64,000 nt of DNA. Origin: Neurospora crassa OR74A. Lineage: Eukaryota > Ascomycota > Sordariomycetes > Sordariales > Sordariaceae. The translations under genes were made by a program, and so were the position numbers. This document shows positions 44,722 through 57,439 of this stretch, in pieces. Under the pieces are notes generated by a model. That model ran no database searches and was not told the origin of the DNA. It saw only the letters and a list, made by a program, of their open reading frames with translations. The DNA lies in assembly GCF_000182925.2 (NCBI RefSeq), contig NC_026501.1:3761917-3825916 (forward strand), written 5' to 3'. The stretch's first letter is position 1. Every line of letters begins with the position of its first letter.

Positions 44722-46294
44722 TTAGCCCCTTCCTTCTCTCTTTATTTATAATTATATATTATAATTAATATTTATATTACTCCTGTTTCACCTCTGCGTA
44801 ATTTATACTCTTCTTCTTATTCTTTTAATAAATAATTGTAATTATATTGTACGTATATTTTTAATCCAACTTTAAAATGCCCTTAAATATTTATTATTAA
44901 CTTTTAATTGTAGTACCTATTTTAATTATAATTCTTTTAAACTCCGGCCTACTAATTTAGTTCGTTGTTGCCCGGCTATAGCTACTCCTACGCCCATGCC
45001 CGTTCCCGCTCCTATTCTAATACTTATACCTACTACTATACCCATATTTATACCCGTTATAGTTTTTACGCCCATTCTTACTATTATTCCAATGCCTACT
45101 ACGGCTCCTACTTTAATTCCTACTACGCTAGTCACTCCGGTATTCTAAACCCTTAATCGTAATAGTAGCGGTGGTAGCAGTTATTTTGAATTTATTAAGG
45201 CCCTTATTAAAGGTACTACGGCCGTTTAATGTTCTTAGTATATAATATTAAAGGATTATAGCGTTTATATACCCGACGAAGGTAAAAATTATTATATACT
45301 TTATATATATTTTAAGAATTCCGCTATTTACAAGTAGTAACCTTCTACTATTTAGGAGCGGTACTCCTCCTAATTAGAAGAGGGCTACTTAAATAGTAAA
45401 GCTCTATTTTATTAATTTTTCCGCTATATAGTAATTTTAGTTCGAAATTTCGAATAGTTAGTAGCCGACGGCTATATAGCCCTATAAGTATTTTCTAAGT
45501 TCCTTTATTCTATTTTAATTACTAATTTCAATTTTAAAAATACTGTTTATTTTATATTCAATTACTCTATTAGCGAAGCGCCGCTAGCCCCCTCTTTTAC
45601 CGCTATAGTATTTCTAACTACAGACCCAGACGTTCCTTTATCTTCGGTCTTAACCTCGGTTATAATATTTAGAAGATTAGGGGTTCTAAAAGAGAACTTT
45701 AAAGCTCTTCGTATAGATTGAAATAATTTAGTAGTTTTATAATTATTATTATTCGCTGAATTATGTCTAGTTAGCTACGAGTCGGTTATCTTCGTAAATA
45801 ATACTACAGATTTTACTTGAAATGCCGAATATACTGCTATTATAGCCGCTATTTATTTAAATACCCTTATTACTAGGATTAATACCCGAATATCTAAAAT
45901 GATTCAATCCTTCTAAGAAAGAATAGTAGCTAGAGTAGTAAATACTATTTTGAGCGAATCGGTTATAGAATTGGAAATTCAGTTCAAGAAATTGGAAGAA
46001 TAATATACAATAATAGAGGAAGATGGGTATTACTAAGGGAGGAGGACTTATATATTTATCTAAGTATATTATTTAATGGGGAGGAGGTAATAAGTATTAG
46101 GGAACTAAAGGAGGAAAAAAAATTAGAGGAAGGGGTAATAAATATTCGGGTACTAAAGGAGGATTTATTAGTATCAATAAAAATAGTATAATAGGAGGGG
46201 GATACCCCCGAGGAGAACATTCCGTTAAAGAAGGTTATTCGATTTTTGAATTTAGTAGAAGAGATCGCCTCTCCTCCGAAAAAGAGAAGAAGAT
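44722..46294 (+). pseudogene. Unidentified coding remnant with Ser/Tyr-rich repeat and NLS
   Basis: The start reads GYSYSYAHARSRSYSNTYTY (frame open 44965-45156), a Ser/Tyr/Asn/Ala repeat. The next frame (about 45160-46050) gives a folded-looking segment (SGGSSYFEFIKALIKGTTA ... YSVYIPDEGKNYYILYIYFK) with only Gln/Trp-type stops. The last part (46060-46294) has acidic repeats (RELKEEKKLEEG) and a basic SPPKKRRRL, nuclear-localisation-like, before the stop. Lying just downstream of an LTR-like block, it could be the Gag-like first gene of a retroelement; I recognise no domain. Confidence 0.45.
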
Positions 46295-46999
46295 TATAGA
46301 TTCCCCGCAGTAGTACGGCTACGTCTATTAATACGTTCCCTAATATTTTTTTTCAATAAATTAATTTATAGGTCCGTTATTAATTCGAACGTCCCTATAT
46401 TACTTCTCGAAGAATTTAAATACTTTAATATCTTGGAAGTCTTTAAACCGGTATTAAAAGGGTTTATATTATTATTATTAGTCTTATACACGCTAACTAT
46501 TCATATAGTTCGCCCGGTGGGCATACGGTGCTACTTCGCTCGTAATTAGTGGGAAAAACCGTATTGTAATAGCTGAATAAAGACCCTCCGCTTCGCTATT
46601 ACTACAACGCCGTATCGGCTCCGTACCTTCCTATTTTCCTTCCTCTCAGTATAACCTCACTATTATAACCGAGGCTATAAACTTTTACTATATACGTAAC
46701 TAACCCTACCCTAATTAGTCGCTACCCCTCCTCTATCTCTTTACTATCACTTCCTTGCGGTTAGTAGCCTTTTATTTCATTTTTCCTTAATTATATTATT
46801 TTCAGTTACTTAGATTTTTTATAAGGGAAACTTCGACCCGGCCCCCTTCTTCCTTCCTTCTTTTCTTCCTTATACTATACTATTACCTCCGCTATATTAT
46901 ATTTATATCCTAACTAAATCCGCCGCCGTCCCGTATTTATATCTAATTTGAATTAATATTACTATTACTATACTATACTATATAAAAAACCTCCCAGCG
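46295..46999. other. Non-coding interval with a less altered patch
   Basis: AT-rich except about 46495-46640, where CA/TG-containing, GC-richer sequence appears (GCCCGGTGGGCATACGGTGC) with near-palindromic CGGTG/CACCG content. No frame, no repeat partner in the window. Confidence 0.35.
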
Positions 47000-48340
47000 C
47001 TACGAAGAAAACGCCCGCTTCGAAGGTAGTAGAAGCTATAGCCCCCCCCCAATGAATCGGAGGGTAATAATATATTAAACACTATAGTTTCTAACGCCGG
47101 CCTTACTAGTTCGTCATATAACGCTCCTATTAAGCCCGTGACCTTTAAGAAAATTAGGAAATACTTATTGAAAGAAACGCTAAAAAAGAAGGGCGCTGCT
47201 ATAGGGTATTTCTAACCTCCTAAGTCTTATAAATAGTATAATATTTGTACCTATAATGTATAATATATTCTTCCTCAGATTCACAATAACCTAGCTGCTT
47301 TCCGAATTATTTTTGTTTAAGCCCAATACCTCTAAAATCCTTATAAATCTCTATTCTACTATTGTGATATTCCTATATTGAATTCTTAAAGTAGTCGGCT
47401 TTAGCGCCCCTTCTTATAAATATCGGTTATAGAAGAGGATTAGGAAGTACCCAAATATTAAATTTATTCCCATAAATATATATTTTTATTAGGTCCGCTA
47501 TAGCATTCTATAATTATAATACGACTAAGGGCGACTTTAAGGTTTTTATTGGTAGGGTATGAGTTGTAGCTATTATTTAAATTGCAGCGGACTATAATAG
47601 TACCAATCTTTCTTCTATTGGCGATTATCCGGCTTCGGCTTTAGTAATAGTAGTTGAATTTTTATTAAAAAAGAGGAAGTTCACCTACATTCTTATTAAT
47701 ACTTCCACGGATTTTATTTTACTTTATAATAATATTACTATAATTTATTTTTTTATTATAAGGGTTAAGGAATTTGTCTATACTCTTTTCGATAATATTA
47801 GTTTGGTTACTATTAATATTAAGTATATCAGCGAGGGTATAATAGCGATTTATACTAAGTAAAATAGTCTCAATAATTATTTCTCTACTACAAATATTTT
47901 ATAACGCCTCCGTATTAGTCCTATTATCAGTTCTTTCTATAAAGCTTTCTAGTATCAAATAAACTATTTACAATATTTATAATTATATTTTAAATATAGG
48001 TCCGGTCGATAATACTACTTCTATTTAGCCCTACTATATATAGTATAAAGATAGTACCTAATAATATTATTCCCGAAGCCGACGAAGAGTGTTCTAATAT
48101 AGAGGATAAACTTTATAGTAAGGAGGGTAAAGTTTGCAATAATATTAATATAATATTAATTATTAGCAATATGGAATAATTAGTACACCGCTATCCTTCC
48201 TAATCAAAATATAATTTAATTTTCTTTATAATTATTATTTATATATTTAATGTATATTTAATTAGCTTTCTATCGGTTCTAATACAATTCTATTCTAATT
48301 AAGTAACTTTCAATGTTCGCTGGGTCCTTTATATATATAA
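47000..48340 (+). pseudogene. Unidentified coding remnant
   Basis: It begins with a readable basic/Pro-rich segment (PPSATKKTPASKVVEAIAPP) and continues with NAPIKPVTFKKIRKYLLKE and a stretch to about 47400. After a frame change it continues (GDYPASALVIVVEFLLKKRK, TLFDNISLVTINIKYI) to about 48000. Stops are Gln-type. I recognise no domain. Because a LINE of another family lies next to it on the opposite strand, it is unlikely to be that LINE's ORF1; it may be the gag of a different retroelement. Confidence 0.4.
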
Positions 48341-48349
48341 ATAAACTAT

Positions 48350-50455
48350 ATTAGAGTATACCTCCCAACGCTTCTTCCATTTCTTTCCCTCTTTTAATTT
48401 TAATTATTAATTTATACTTTTATAACTTTCTTAATTATAGGGCCTATTGTAGGATCCGTTCAGTATTCGTTTCGAATTCGTTATAGAGTTCTTCTTTATT
48501 TATTAGTTATATGGAAGTATTTTTGCCTTATAGTTAGGTTTGTTCTATTTCCTAGTATTTTAATATAAAATATTCGAATATTTCCTTCCCTATATTGTAT
48601 TAGTAATATAGCGTTATTACTTCTAATACTTTCCTTTTAGAGAGAAATATCCGCAGGTTTGTTTTTCTAGTTCTTACTTATATTAGTAGGGAATTTATAA
48701 CTTTCGATAAATAGTATAACGTGGGATTCTCGTCTGTATTAGGCTATATATAATATTATAATATAATTCCATTAAGTTCTATGTACGCTTTAACAGTACT
48801 TAAGTATTTCCTCATTTTTATTATTTTAGCGACCTTTATATACTATTTCGCTATTTAGTCTCTTTTCATTACTTCTTTTAACTATTTCTCCTTCTCTTTT
48901 AGCGTAGGTTCTTTCACTTCCCTTTATAATTCCAATATATTTTTAATTCGAGTTTATTATGCAGCCTATTTTATTTTTACCTTACTATTAATTAGCGTTA
49001 GGTATAATAAGTATTGTACTTTTTTAATTTGGATTTTAGCTATTATTTGTAGTAGTATACTTTATACGAAGGCCGCTATTAGAGAGTACATTAGCTGTTC
49101 CTCGAATATTCGGATCTTTTTATTAAGGTAAAGGTCGAGGAGGGGTAGAAGGTTTCCATTTCGAGGTTAAAGGTTAATACCGCTTTATATATACTAGATA
49201 CTACTTATAAGTAATCATTTTTAATCATAGTTAATTCGTATATTAATTTATATCGTTCTCCTATTAGTTATATTAGGGTATAGTAGGTTAATATACTATA
49301 AGTTACCGTTATTTAGATTATTTTAGTATAAGCTTCTTATATACGTATAAGGTTATACCCCTACATCTTTACTATAATCCGTATTAAGGCGAAGATTTAT
49401 ATTGATATTTTCTTTTTTACTACTTAGAAGTGCGCCCTATAAATGAATTTACAATTAAATCATATATTTAAAAATCGCGCTAATCCTATAGGTACTAATT
49501 AGTAGCCTTCTAAGTCGACTATGTCCTATTTAAACTAATATATTTATATAAAATAAACAAGCTCCAATTTTACTATTTTAAATTCTATTCCTCTTTCCGT
49601 TACCTGTTTATAATGAATCTTCTATATGGCCGCGAATTTCTTATATTTCTCTTAAATTAACCTTAAGAAGGCAAGGATATTAGTATTATTAACGAATCTT
49701 ATTATTATAGTACTCTTGAACCTTTTTAATACGTTATATAATATAGCAATAAGGAGGAGGAATAAAATTAGGGAGAGGGGGGATCCTTATAATACCCCCG
49801 CAACTATACGGAACTCTCTTAACGGTGCTCTATTAAAATGGAAGCTATTTATTCCATTCAATAAAAAATTTGTAATGTAATTCAAGAATTATATTAATAT
49901 TCCTTTTTCTTAAAATATATATAAGAGTTATTTATAATTTACCTAATCGAACGCCCCCTTAAAATCGAGAAGGAGTAGCGATATAACCGTTCTTAATTCC
50001 TAAACTATATATATTATTTCTATTACTACCCTTATTATAAACTCTATTAATCTTCTTTTGTAATTCCCTATCTAGCCTTCGTGTAGGAATTTATATTCCT
50101 CTATTACAAATACAAACCGTTCTACAATTATAGCCTCTAGTACTTTCCCTATATAGTTTAGTAGTATAATAGACTTTTATACACTTATAGTTCTCTATTA
50201 TACCACTATATTACTAAACTTCTTTAAAATTTCGATTTTAATATATCGCTATCGTACTAAAAACGACCCGAATATAAAACACTTTATTATTACTTCAACA
50301 ATGCTTCTACTAATTTCCGTCCATACACTTTAAGAAGCTTATTAAAAATTTGATTACTTTTTAGTATTTTATTAAGTACTATATACTATAATATTTTCGT
50401 TATATTATTAGCACTAACTATATAATTTATTATTAGTTAGAACTCCCTTTCCATA
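48350..50455 (-). pseudogene. Second LINE family (Tad-like), RT remnant
   Basis: Minus-strand frame from 50455 downward. RT landmarks: ILLNYIGKVLEAIIVERFVF, FLHEGQIGN, LLLLDFKGAFDQVNY (about 49935-49980), GVLQGSPLSLILF (about 49780-49820), IRFVNNTNILAF (F-x-D-D with both Asp to Asn, about 49675-49710), then the thumb-like GIEFKIVKLELVYF. Near 48640-48700 the tail has SLLIQVRTRKTNLRIFL, the RTGK-GL-FL motif of Tad-like ORF2 ends. It differs clearly from LINE copies A-C, though related. 5' and 3' ends are not defined. Confidence 0.82.
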
Positions 50456-50464
50456 TACTAGTCC

Positions 50465-53411
50465 ACCACTGCCCTCAGGAAATCTGGGTCCAAGCAGGAA
50501 GAAAAATCAAAAAAGCTGAAGAAGAAGGAGGATATAGTTGGAGTCTTATAGATACGGAGAAGGTGAAGGAAGCGTCGGAGAAACGGATATCGGTCCTAGA
50601 AAGGATCAATATAGTAGAGGACTTTGAGCTCGCCTTTCGTAGGTTCGATGGAGAACTTACAAGTATTGTAGAGGAATTCGTCCCGTACTAGAAGAAAGCT
50701 TGAGGGAAGAGAGCGAATTAATAGACGTTAGGATATAAGACGGCTACGAAAGAAGCGCGGAGGATATATTAGGAGTAGTTTAAGTACTAGATAGTATTAA
50801 ATTAGAAGGAATTATTAAAACTATAATTAAAAAGAAGAGGATTATTACGAAGGCTTAGTAAGTTATGTAGTGCGATGGCGTTACTAAAGCTTCGAGGAAC
50901 CTAAATCGATTTTAGTTACTAGAATAATGGGCCCGGACCCGAAGTTACCGATTAATAGATCCGCCTAAATTATTAGCCCTTTAAATTTACAAAAGGGTAA
51001 TAGAAATTAGAAATTATAATAGTAAGGCTGAGATTTTTGCCGACCGTTTTTTCTTGAAGGTAGAGGTCTTAACGGATTATTTACTAGATTAGATTAAGTT
51101 ATTAGAGGGTATTAATTTAATAATTATTAATAAACTAATTAATAAGGAGGATGTTTAGAATATACTTTCTAGGATAGTGTTTAATAAGGCCCTCGGGGTT
51201 GATTAGTATTCAAATAGATTTTTAAAATTATATAAGTAGTTATTCCGGTAGGCTATAGTATATTTAGTATCCGCTAGCTTCCGATTTAGCTATTTCCTAT
51301 AGCGGTTTAAGGATATAAAGGTAGTTATTTTTAAGAAGTTTGGAAAGAGCGTTGCCTAATAAAAGTTAGTAGGTGTATAGAGACTAATATTATTATTTAG
51401 TAATATAGGAAAAATCTTTAAAGTATTTATAATTAAGAGGTTTATATAGGTAGTTAAAGAGTTTAACCTTTTACTAGAGGGTTAAATAAGTAACCGGGTA
51501 GGCCGTTCAATAAAGTTTATAGTTTGGGTGGTTATTAATGCGGTGTATACGGCCTAGAAACTCGGGGCTATAACGTCCTTTATATTTCTAAATTTAAAAG
51601 GAGCGTTTAATAGAGTTAATTATAGCTAGTTTTTATATACCCTATAGGAAATATAATTCCTAATATAGATTATTAGGTAGGTAGCGAATTTTATTACTAG
51701 TAAGAGAGGTTCCCTCTTTTTCGATAACGAAACGTCCTACCCTTACACGATTATTATTAGTATATTATAAAGTTCCCCCTTCTCCTTTATTTTATTTATT
51801 CTCTTTATTACCTTATTATACCGAAAGTTAGTAATAATCCTAAATACAATTATAATCGGCTTTATAAATAATATTAATATTATAGTAATAGCCTATACTA
51901 TTAAAGAGAATTGCCGGATACTATAAGTAGTATAGGAGGTATATTTAGAATAGGTAGGGGCGAAAGGTATAGAATTTAAAGTAATTAAAATGGAATTAAT
52001 ATATTCTATATAGACGAGGGTACTAAGGATAGAAACTTTTTAATTTAAGAATATTATACTTCAACTAATAGAATCGACGTAATTCCTAAGGGTTTAATTA
52101 GATTGTAAATTTAATTATAGAATTTATACGGAAGTAATAAAATAAAAAAGAATAACCTAAACGAATATATTTATAAGATTTATAATAAAAATATAAGGTT
52201 ATTCCTTTATTCGAATAAGGAAAATATATATTAGATATATTTATAGCGCTATTATATATAAAGCTTTAATATTCTACTAATTAACTAAAATCTATAGGAA
52301 ATTACGAAGGATTATAATTGGGTTAGTAAAATATTAAATTAAATTCTTAAAAATTATTATTAGGGTATATAAAACTACGCTAATAAAAAACCTATAGATA
52401 GACATATTCTATCCGCCGCTTAACCTCTACCTTAATAAAAGGATCCGGGCCTTTAAAGAAAAGTTCGCCCAAATAGACTAAATTTAATTCGTTTAGGGGG
52501 TAATAATTTAAGTATTTAACTATATTTAAGTATAATAATTGAAAGGTCGGCTACCTACTAATAAATTAAAGAGTAGTATAATTAAAATATAATAAACTAA
52601 AGAATAAGCGCTGATAGAAGAATTACGAATAATAATAGCCGGTCCTCCCCTAAATTTAAAGACCCTACTACTGCTACTACAAATCCTAAAACTAATAGCC
52701 GCTAACCGGGAAGAATAATTAAAAGATATAACGAATTAAAAATAGGTATTATACTATAATTACCACCTAGTGGCGGCAATAGTAAAATTAAAGTAACGGT
52801 ACAAATTTACTATTACTAACCTTACCTCCAAATTTAGTAGAGAAGCTATCTAGCAATATATAGTTAGTATAAAGAAGAAGAAAGGAAGACGTTAAAAAAT
52901 AGGAGAAAATAAAGAAGAATTATACTTATTAATTAAAGCGAAGACTTCCCTCCTCGTCTAAATTAGGATAGAAATTATCGGCCTCCGGGCCTTCCTCTAT
53001 AAGAAGAAAGTACCGGACATCCTCACTCCTATCTACGCCTATAAGTTCAAAAAGGAAACCTTTGCCTATATTATCCTAAATTACTTTAATATAAATACTA
53101 TCTTCTAAAATGATTTAAAAGTCTAATTATTAACGAAAGAGGAATTCTAAGAATTCCTAAACAATAGAATTAAAATTAAAAGAATTTTATTATAAATATT
53201 AAAATTAGGGAAACTAAGAGAATACTGGTTAGTAATTAAATTAAAGGAGGAGTACCGTAAAGAGATTGCAAAATACTCTTAAGAAGAATATAAAATATTA
53301 ATAATATTAAAATAAAAGGATAGGAATAGGGAAGAAATAATTATATTAACTATAGGAGCTATTTAAACTATAATTATAATAAGAATTAAAAAAATATTAT
53401 TTAATAAACGC
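50465..53411 (+). pseudogene. LINE copy C, main segment
   Basis: The least interrupted copy of the A/B/C LINE, 5'-truncated just before the RT linker (the first 250 bp are notably well kept, e.g. LRKSGSKQEEKSKK and PVLERINIVEDFELAFRRF). It contains the RT with GFINNIN at 51858-51878, the post-RT region, and the ORF2 tail with KIEIIGLRAFLY and RKVPDILTPIYAYKF (about 52960-53060). It served as the uninterrupted reference that fixes the insertion points of gypsy A (3893) and giant 1 (11106). It is interrupted at about 53412 by a 0.62-kb repeat. Confidence 0.86.
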
Positions 53412-54030
53412 TTAATTATATTTAAGAAATTACTCGAATAATTCTATTATATAAATTTAATTTGTAGTAACTTTATAATGCTATTAAACCTAATTATTAT
53501 TTATAAGGGGGCGGCTAGGAATATTGATAATTATAGGGCTACTAAGAACAGAACTACTACTATTAGAACCGGAGATTATATAAATAAAAATAGTAAAACC
53601 GCTACCGCCGGATACAATATATATAAAAGTAATAGTGCTACTACTAAAATTAAATATAATCCGAACTGGATTTATAATATTACTGCCGGGAAGAGAAGGG
53701 ATATAATTATAACGAATATCCTTTATAATTAATTTATAATAACCCTTTCGCTAAAAATTGGTAATATTATAATTAATAACGCGGAGAAGACGCTTATAAT
53801 TAATAGGCAATTCGTCCTATTCTAAACGTATATATATATAATAGATAAAATTATTAATAGTACGAATATAAGTATCTAAATTACGTTCGAACTTATTTTA
53901 ACTATTTAACGCTATAATAATAGTTATCGCCTAAATAGTATCATAAATATTATAAAAATTAATAAGAATATCTAATATATATATTTTATGAGTATAAAAA
54001 TAAGTAGCGTTCTAAGTACCACCGGCTAGG
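53412..54030 (+). repeat. 0.62-kb insert of an unclassified repeat, copy 1
   Basis: Absent from LINE copy A at the equivalent point (about 25985) and matched from about 53489 onward by 63501-64000. A coding-like frame (53478-53732) rich in Thr/Arg/Asn (RNRTTTIRTGDYINKNSK, then AGKRRDIIITNI) is conserved in the second copy with fewer mutations. No clean target duplication. It could be a fragment of a retroelement gag, or sequence deleted from copy A. Confidence 0.5.
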
Positions 54031-54980
54031 ATAAAAGTTAAATAATAATAAAGAAAAGGAAATATAAAGAATAAGAAACTTACTAATTACTAAAATAAAA
54101 TAAATCTTTTTAATAATAACTTTATAAAAATTATTAGAAGAATTAAACTTATTATTACGTAGGATGGAAGCGAATTTTAAAATATAATAAAAATAAAGAA
54201 TTTTACGAACGATACTAGCCAAATTAATATAAGGGCCGAGGAGGACGAAGAAGGAAACTATACCAATTCGGGGGAAGATAATTATTAAGGAAATTATAAA
54301 GGGTACGAATAAGGAATGTAAATTCTAAAAGTAAAATTATAAGGAATATAAAGTCCGGGGACGCGCTAGGGGAGGGACCTTTTATATTGGAAGTTAAATT
54401 AATTAGGCTAGGGCAATAATAGCCGGAGGAAACTATTTTATTAGAGGTTATAATAAGGAAGAAAGAGAAGGAAGAGTAAAAAGGGGCGCTACGTAGGGGA
54501 TTATATAAACGAAGGAAGGGGGTCTTTATGCTATTATAAATAAAAGTAAATCCGTAAAATAATAGAATAAATAATAGGGAGGAAATATTTATAAACAAAA
54601 TAAGGAGGCGGAAAAGTAGAGTAATAAATAGGAAAATAGGACGGGGAAGCGGAGAGAAGGCGAAGGAAGGAGTAGTAGGGAATAAAATAGAAAGGTAATA
54701 AAGGAAGTAGTACGCTTAGTTTAATCCTATTCCTCTTATTCTTATTATTTTAATATTAGGATAACGTAACAGTAGGAGAGACGAAATTAATTCGTTATAG
54801 TAGTAGGTAAGAACCGTTATAACTATAAATAAAGTAGGAGTAGTGTAGAGAACTATAACCGAAATAGAGCTGGGGGTTTCTATCCGGCGGTGCTTAATAC
54901 CGTACGGTTTTCCCCTCTAGAGAACTGGAGAAGGACCCTATACTAATAAAGCGCTATAGTTATAGCATAGGGAATAAGAC
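54031..54980 (+). pseudogene. LINE copy C, 3' segment
   Basis: Collinear with 25990-26940 of LINE copy A, ending at the same GGAATAAGAC. The last 130 bases (54850-54975), containing TATCCGGCGGTGCTTAATA and CTCTAGAGAACTGGAGAAGG, are less altered in both copies. Minus-strand open frames here (53986-54222, 54224-54598) are antisense. Confidence 0.82.
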
Positions 54981-54984
54981 AATT

Positions 54985-56648
54985 AATTAATCAACTTCTT
55001 AAATTAGGGATATATTATATAGAGTACTATAATTGGAGTACTACTTCTACGGTAGGTAGGGTTATTAATACGACGTATCGGACTTTAATTCTATTAAGAA
55101 TACAGTCTCTTATTAGGGTTCAAGTAATTATCATTTTTAAAAAAGGAAGGGTTATTTTAGGGATCCGAATTTATTCTATTGATTATAAGGGGTTAGGTAA
55201 GGATAATTATTTTAATTAGGACAGGGACCAACTTACAATATTAGCGAAGTAAGGTGGTACTTGTCTTGCTATTTAATATTTCGGTTCCGTACGGCTCCTC
55301 CTAATATTAAGCCGCTATTATACTATTAGTACGTATTAATAATCCAATAGTATTCTATAATAAGGCGTTTTATTCCTTTAATATGATAATTTTAGTAAAT
55401 AATTATTAATTGTTATTGTTATTCTTAATACTTAGTTTTCCTATATTCTTAGCTTATTGTATAAAGAAGACTACTTAAGAATTTACGTTTATAATATTAA
55501 TATCAACTTATTTAAATATATCAAATAAATTTTTGAATATATTATTATATACGCTAATAAGGAGGAATTAAGACCGAATTTCCTATTAGATGTTAGCGGG
55601 GTCCTTATTATACAATATATCAAATTAAATAACATGAAGTTCTCTATCAATAAGGGAGAGGATAATTAGTTCATTCTTATCTTAAGTATTAATTAAGAAG
55701 GGGAGCGTAGACCTCCCTATTTATTAGTAGCGGCGGTTTAAAGCTTTAAAATATTTATTAAAGTTTGATTCTAGGTTTCTTAAAGTATAAATATACCTTA
55801 GGTTAGAGGTTATAAGGTGAATATCCCCTATAAAGACGGTATAGGGATTTACTATTTATTTATTAGAGGGTTTAGGGAAGTAATTATTTAATAGAAACTT
55901 CTATTTAATTTTAGTATTGGGGGCCGTATAGCGGAAGGTGAGGGGGGTAGAATTTATCCGGCGGTTAGGTCTCTTTCTTAAAATCGACTTTTTAAACTAT
56001 ATTTAATATAGTATTCTACTTATAGTAAGGGTAAAAGGCGGATTAGGAGGAGATATATTATATTTAATAATAACTAAGAAAAATAAGAGAAGTTTTTTTA
56101 TTATATTAAGGGTAGAGGTATTAGGGAATTAGAAACGCTTACTTTTATTAAATTATTAATTTTAATTGAAGTCATTAATAAATTAGGTATTAATGGTAAA
56201 ATTGATTAAAGATTAAGATTGTTCGTATTGCTAGGTAGATTCATTTATTTTATTATCGTTATTATTTAGTAGAAATAAAATAGAAATATAAGGGATTTTC
56301 AAAGAGGGGGTATAAGTAGTAGGCTAGATAGTATTAGCGTTACTACCTCTAGCGGTACTAAGTTGGATTTCCTTCGCTATAATAAGGAAATAATAGGAAG
56401 GAAAATAAAAAGGAGGGGGGTGTTTAGTTTATAATAGTTTATATCGTTTAGTTGCGTTTGCGATAATTAGTCCGGATTTAGGGTTCGAATTGTAGGATGT
56501 TTAACGCCGTCCTCGGTCTATAAAAGGATAATACTTAATATTATGTGGAAGCGTGATCCTACGAGAGATTCGATAATAGAATTAGGAGGTGCAAATTAAA
56601 GTAATATTAAGTATAAAGAAGGAAGGGGAAGTAAACAAACGCTAGTAT
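54985..56648 (-). pseudogene. Unidentified RIP-broken frame next to a copia-type LTR
   Basis: Reading down from about 56560 to 54985, one minus-strand frame of about 520 codons shows essentially only Gln-type stops and no frameshift (e.g. TEDGVKHPTIRTLNPD, PLIPNLLMTSIKINNLIK, FANIVSWSLS). It follows an LTR-like block directly, so it may be the gag region of that element. It abuts the 3' end of LINE copy C at 54980. I recognise no domain; leucine richness partly reflects antisense TTA/CTA, so coding is not certain. Confidence 0.35.
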
Positions 56649-56811
56649 TGTTAATCCGGACATATAAGTCGGTTCTACCAATCGTTTCCGCCTTCCCGAT
56701 CTGTAGAATCTATCAATAAGAAGATAAGCCTCATTCTATCCAATATCTTATACTGGGCTCCCATTGCCCAGTGCCCAGTCCTCCGGGCACCTGTCCAGCC
56801 ATGCCGTGACA
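56649..56811 (-). mobile_element. Copia-type LTR (163 bp)
   Basis: On the + strand TGTTAATCCGGAC...GCCGTGACA; read on the minus strand it begins TGTCACGGCATGG, close in style to the solo LTR at 27509 (TGTCATAGCCC) but different in sequence. The right part (56735-56811) keeps CA/TG. It is followed by gypsy copy C sequence, which it probably interrupts; no target duplication visible because the other end is missing. Confidence 0.6.
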
Positions 56812-57030
56812 ATACCCCTCGCCCTACTAGTAATAGCCCGCTAGCCCCTACTACTACCCCCCTTAGTACTTTGCTTATTAATTCCCCCTCTACTCGCCTT
56901 AATACTTCGCCCCCCGGCCCTCCCTCTTATTATTCCTCCTTACTAGTACTAACCCCCCTAACGCCCCTCCCTATACCCTAATATACCCTTCCCCCTTTAC
57001 TACTACCCTCCGCCCCTCTAACTCTCGCTC
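56812..57030 (-). mobile_element. Gypsy copy C, 3' non-coding fragment (left of MULE)
   Basis: C/T-rich sequence matching 4555-4740 of gypsy copy A in the same orientation (e.g. CCCCTTAGTACTTTGC, TATACCCTAATAT). Continues after the MULE at 61003. Confidence 0.8.
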
Positions 57031-57039
57031 TATAAAAAA
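57031..57039 (+). repeat. MULE target duplication, left (TATAAAAAA)
   Basis: Nine bases identical to 60993-61001; the tenth base is G here and A on the right. Confidence 0.85.
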
Positions 57040-57439
57040 GAGTTAACTTGCCGACACGCACCAAAAACTTACAGGTACGCACTTTGCCAGAAAACTGGGG
57101 CGGTTGAGTTAATAGTACCTGATATTGTAAATCCCGTTTTTACTTGTAAAATTTCGTTTTTTTAACATACGCGACATCGCTCTACCTTAGTTATTTCTTT
57201 GACTCTTTTTTATACGGCCATTTACACCTACACTCTACACTAGCACTCTACACTAGTACTTTATACTACACTACATACAATTACATTGCACTTATCTATA
57301 CTATCTACATCCATTTAATCCACTACTTTAATATATATTTAATTATTATATTCAATTAATTTTAATATTAACCGACTATTATAAATACCTTCTACTAAGC
57401 GCCCTCGTTATATATTATACTTATTATACTCATTACGCT

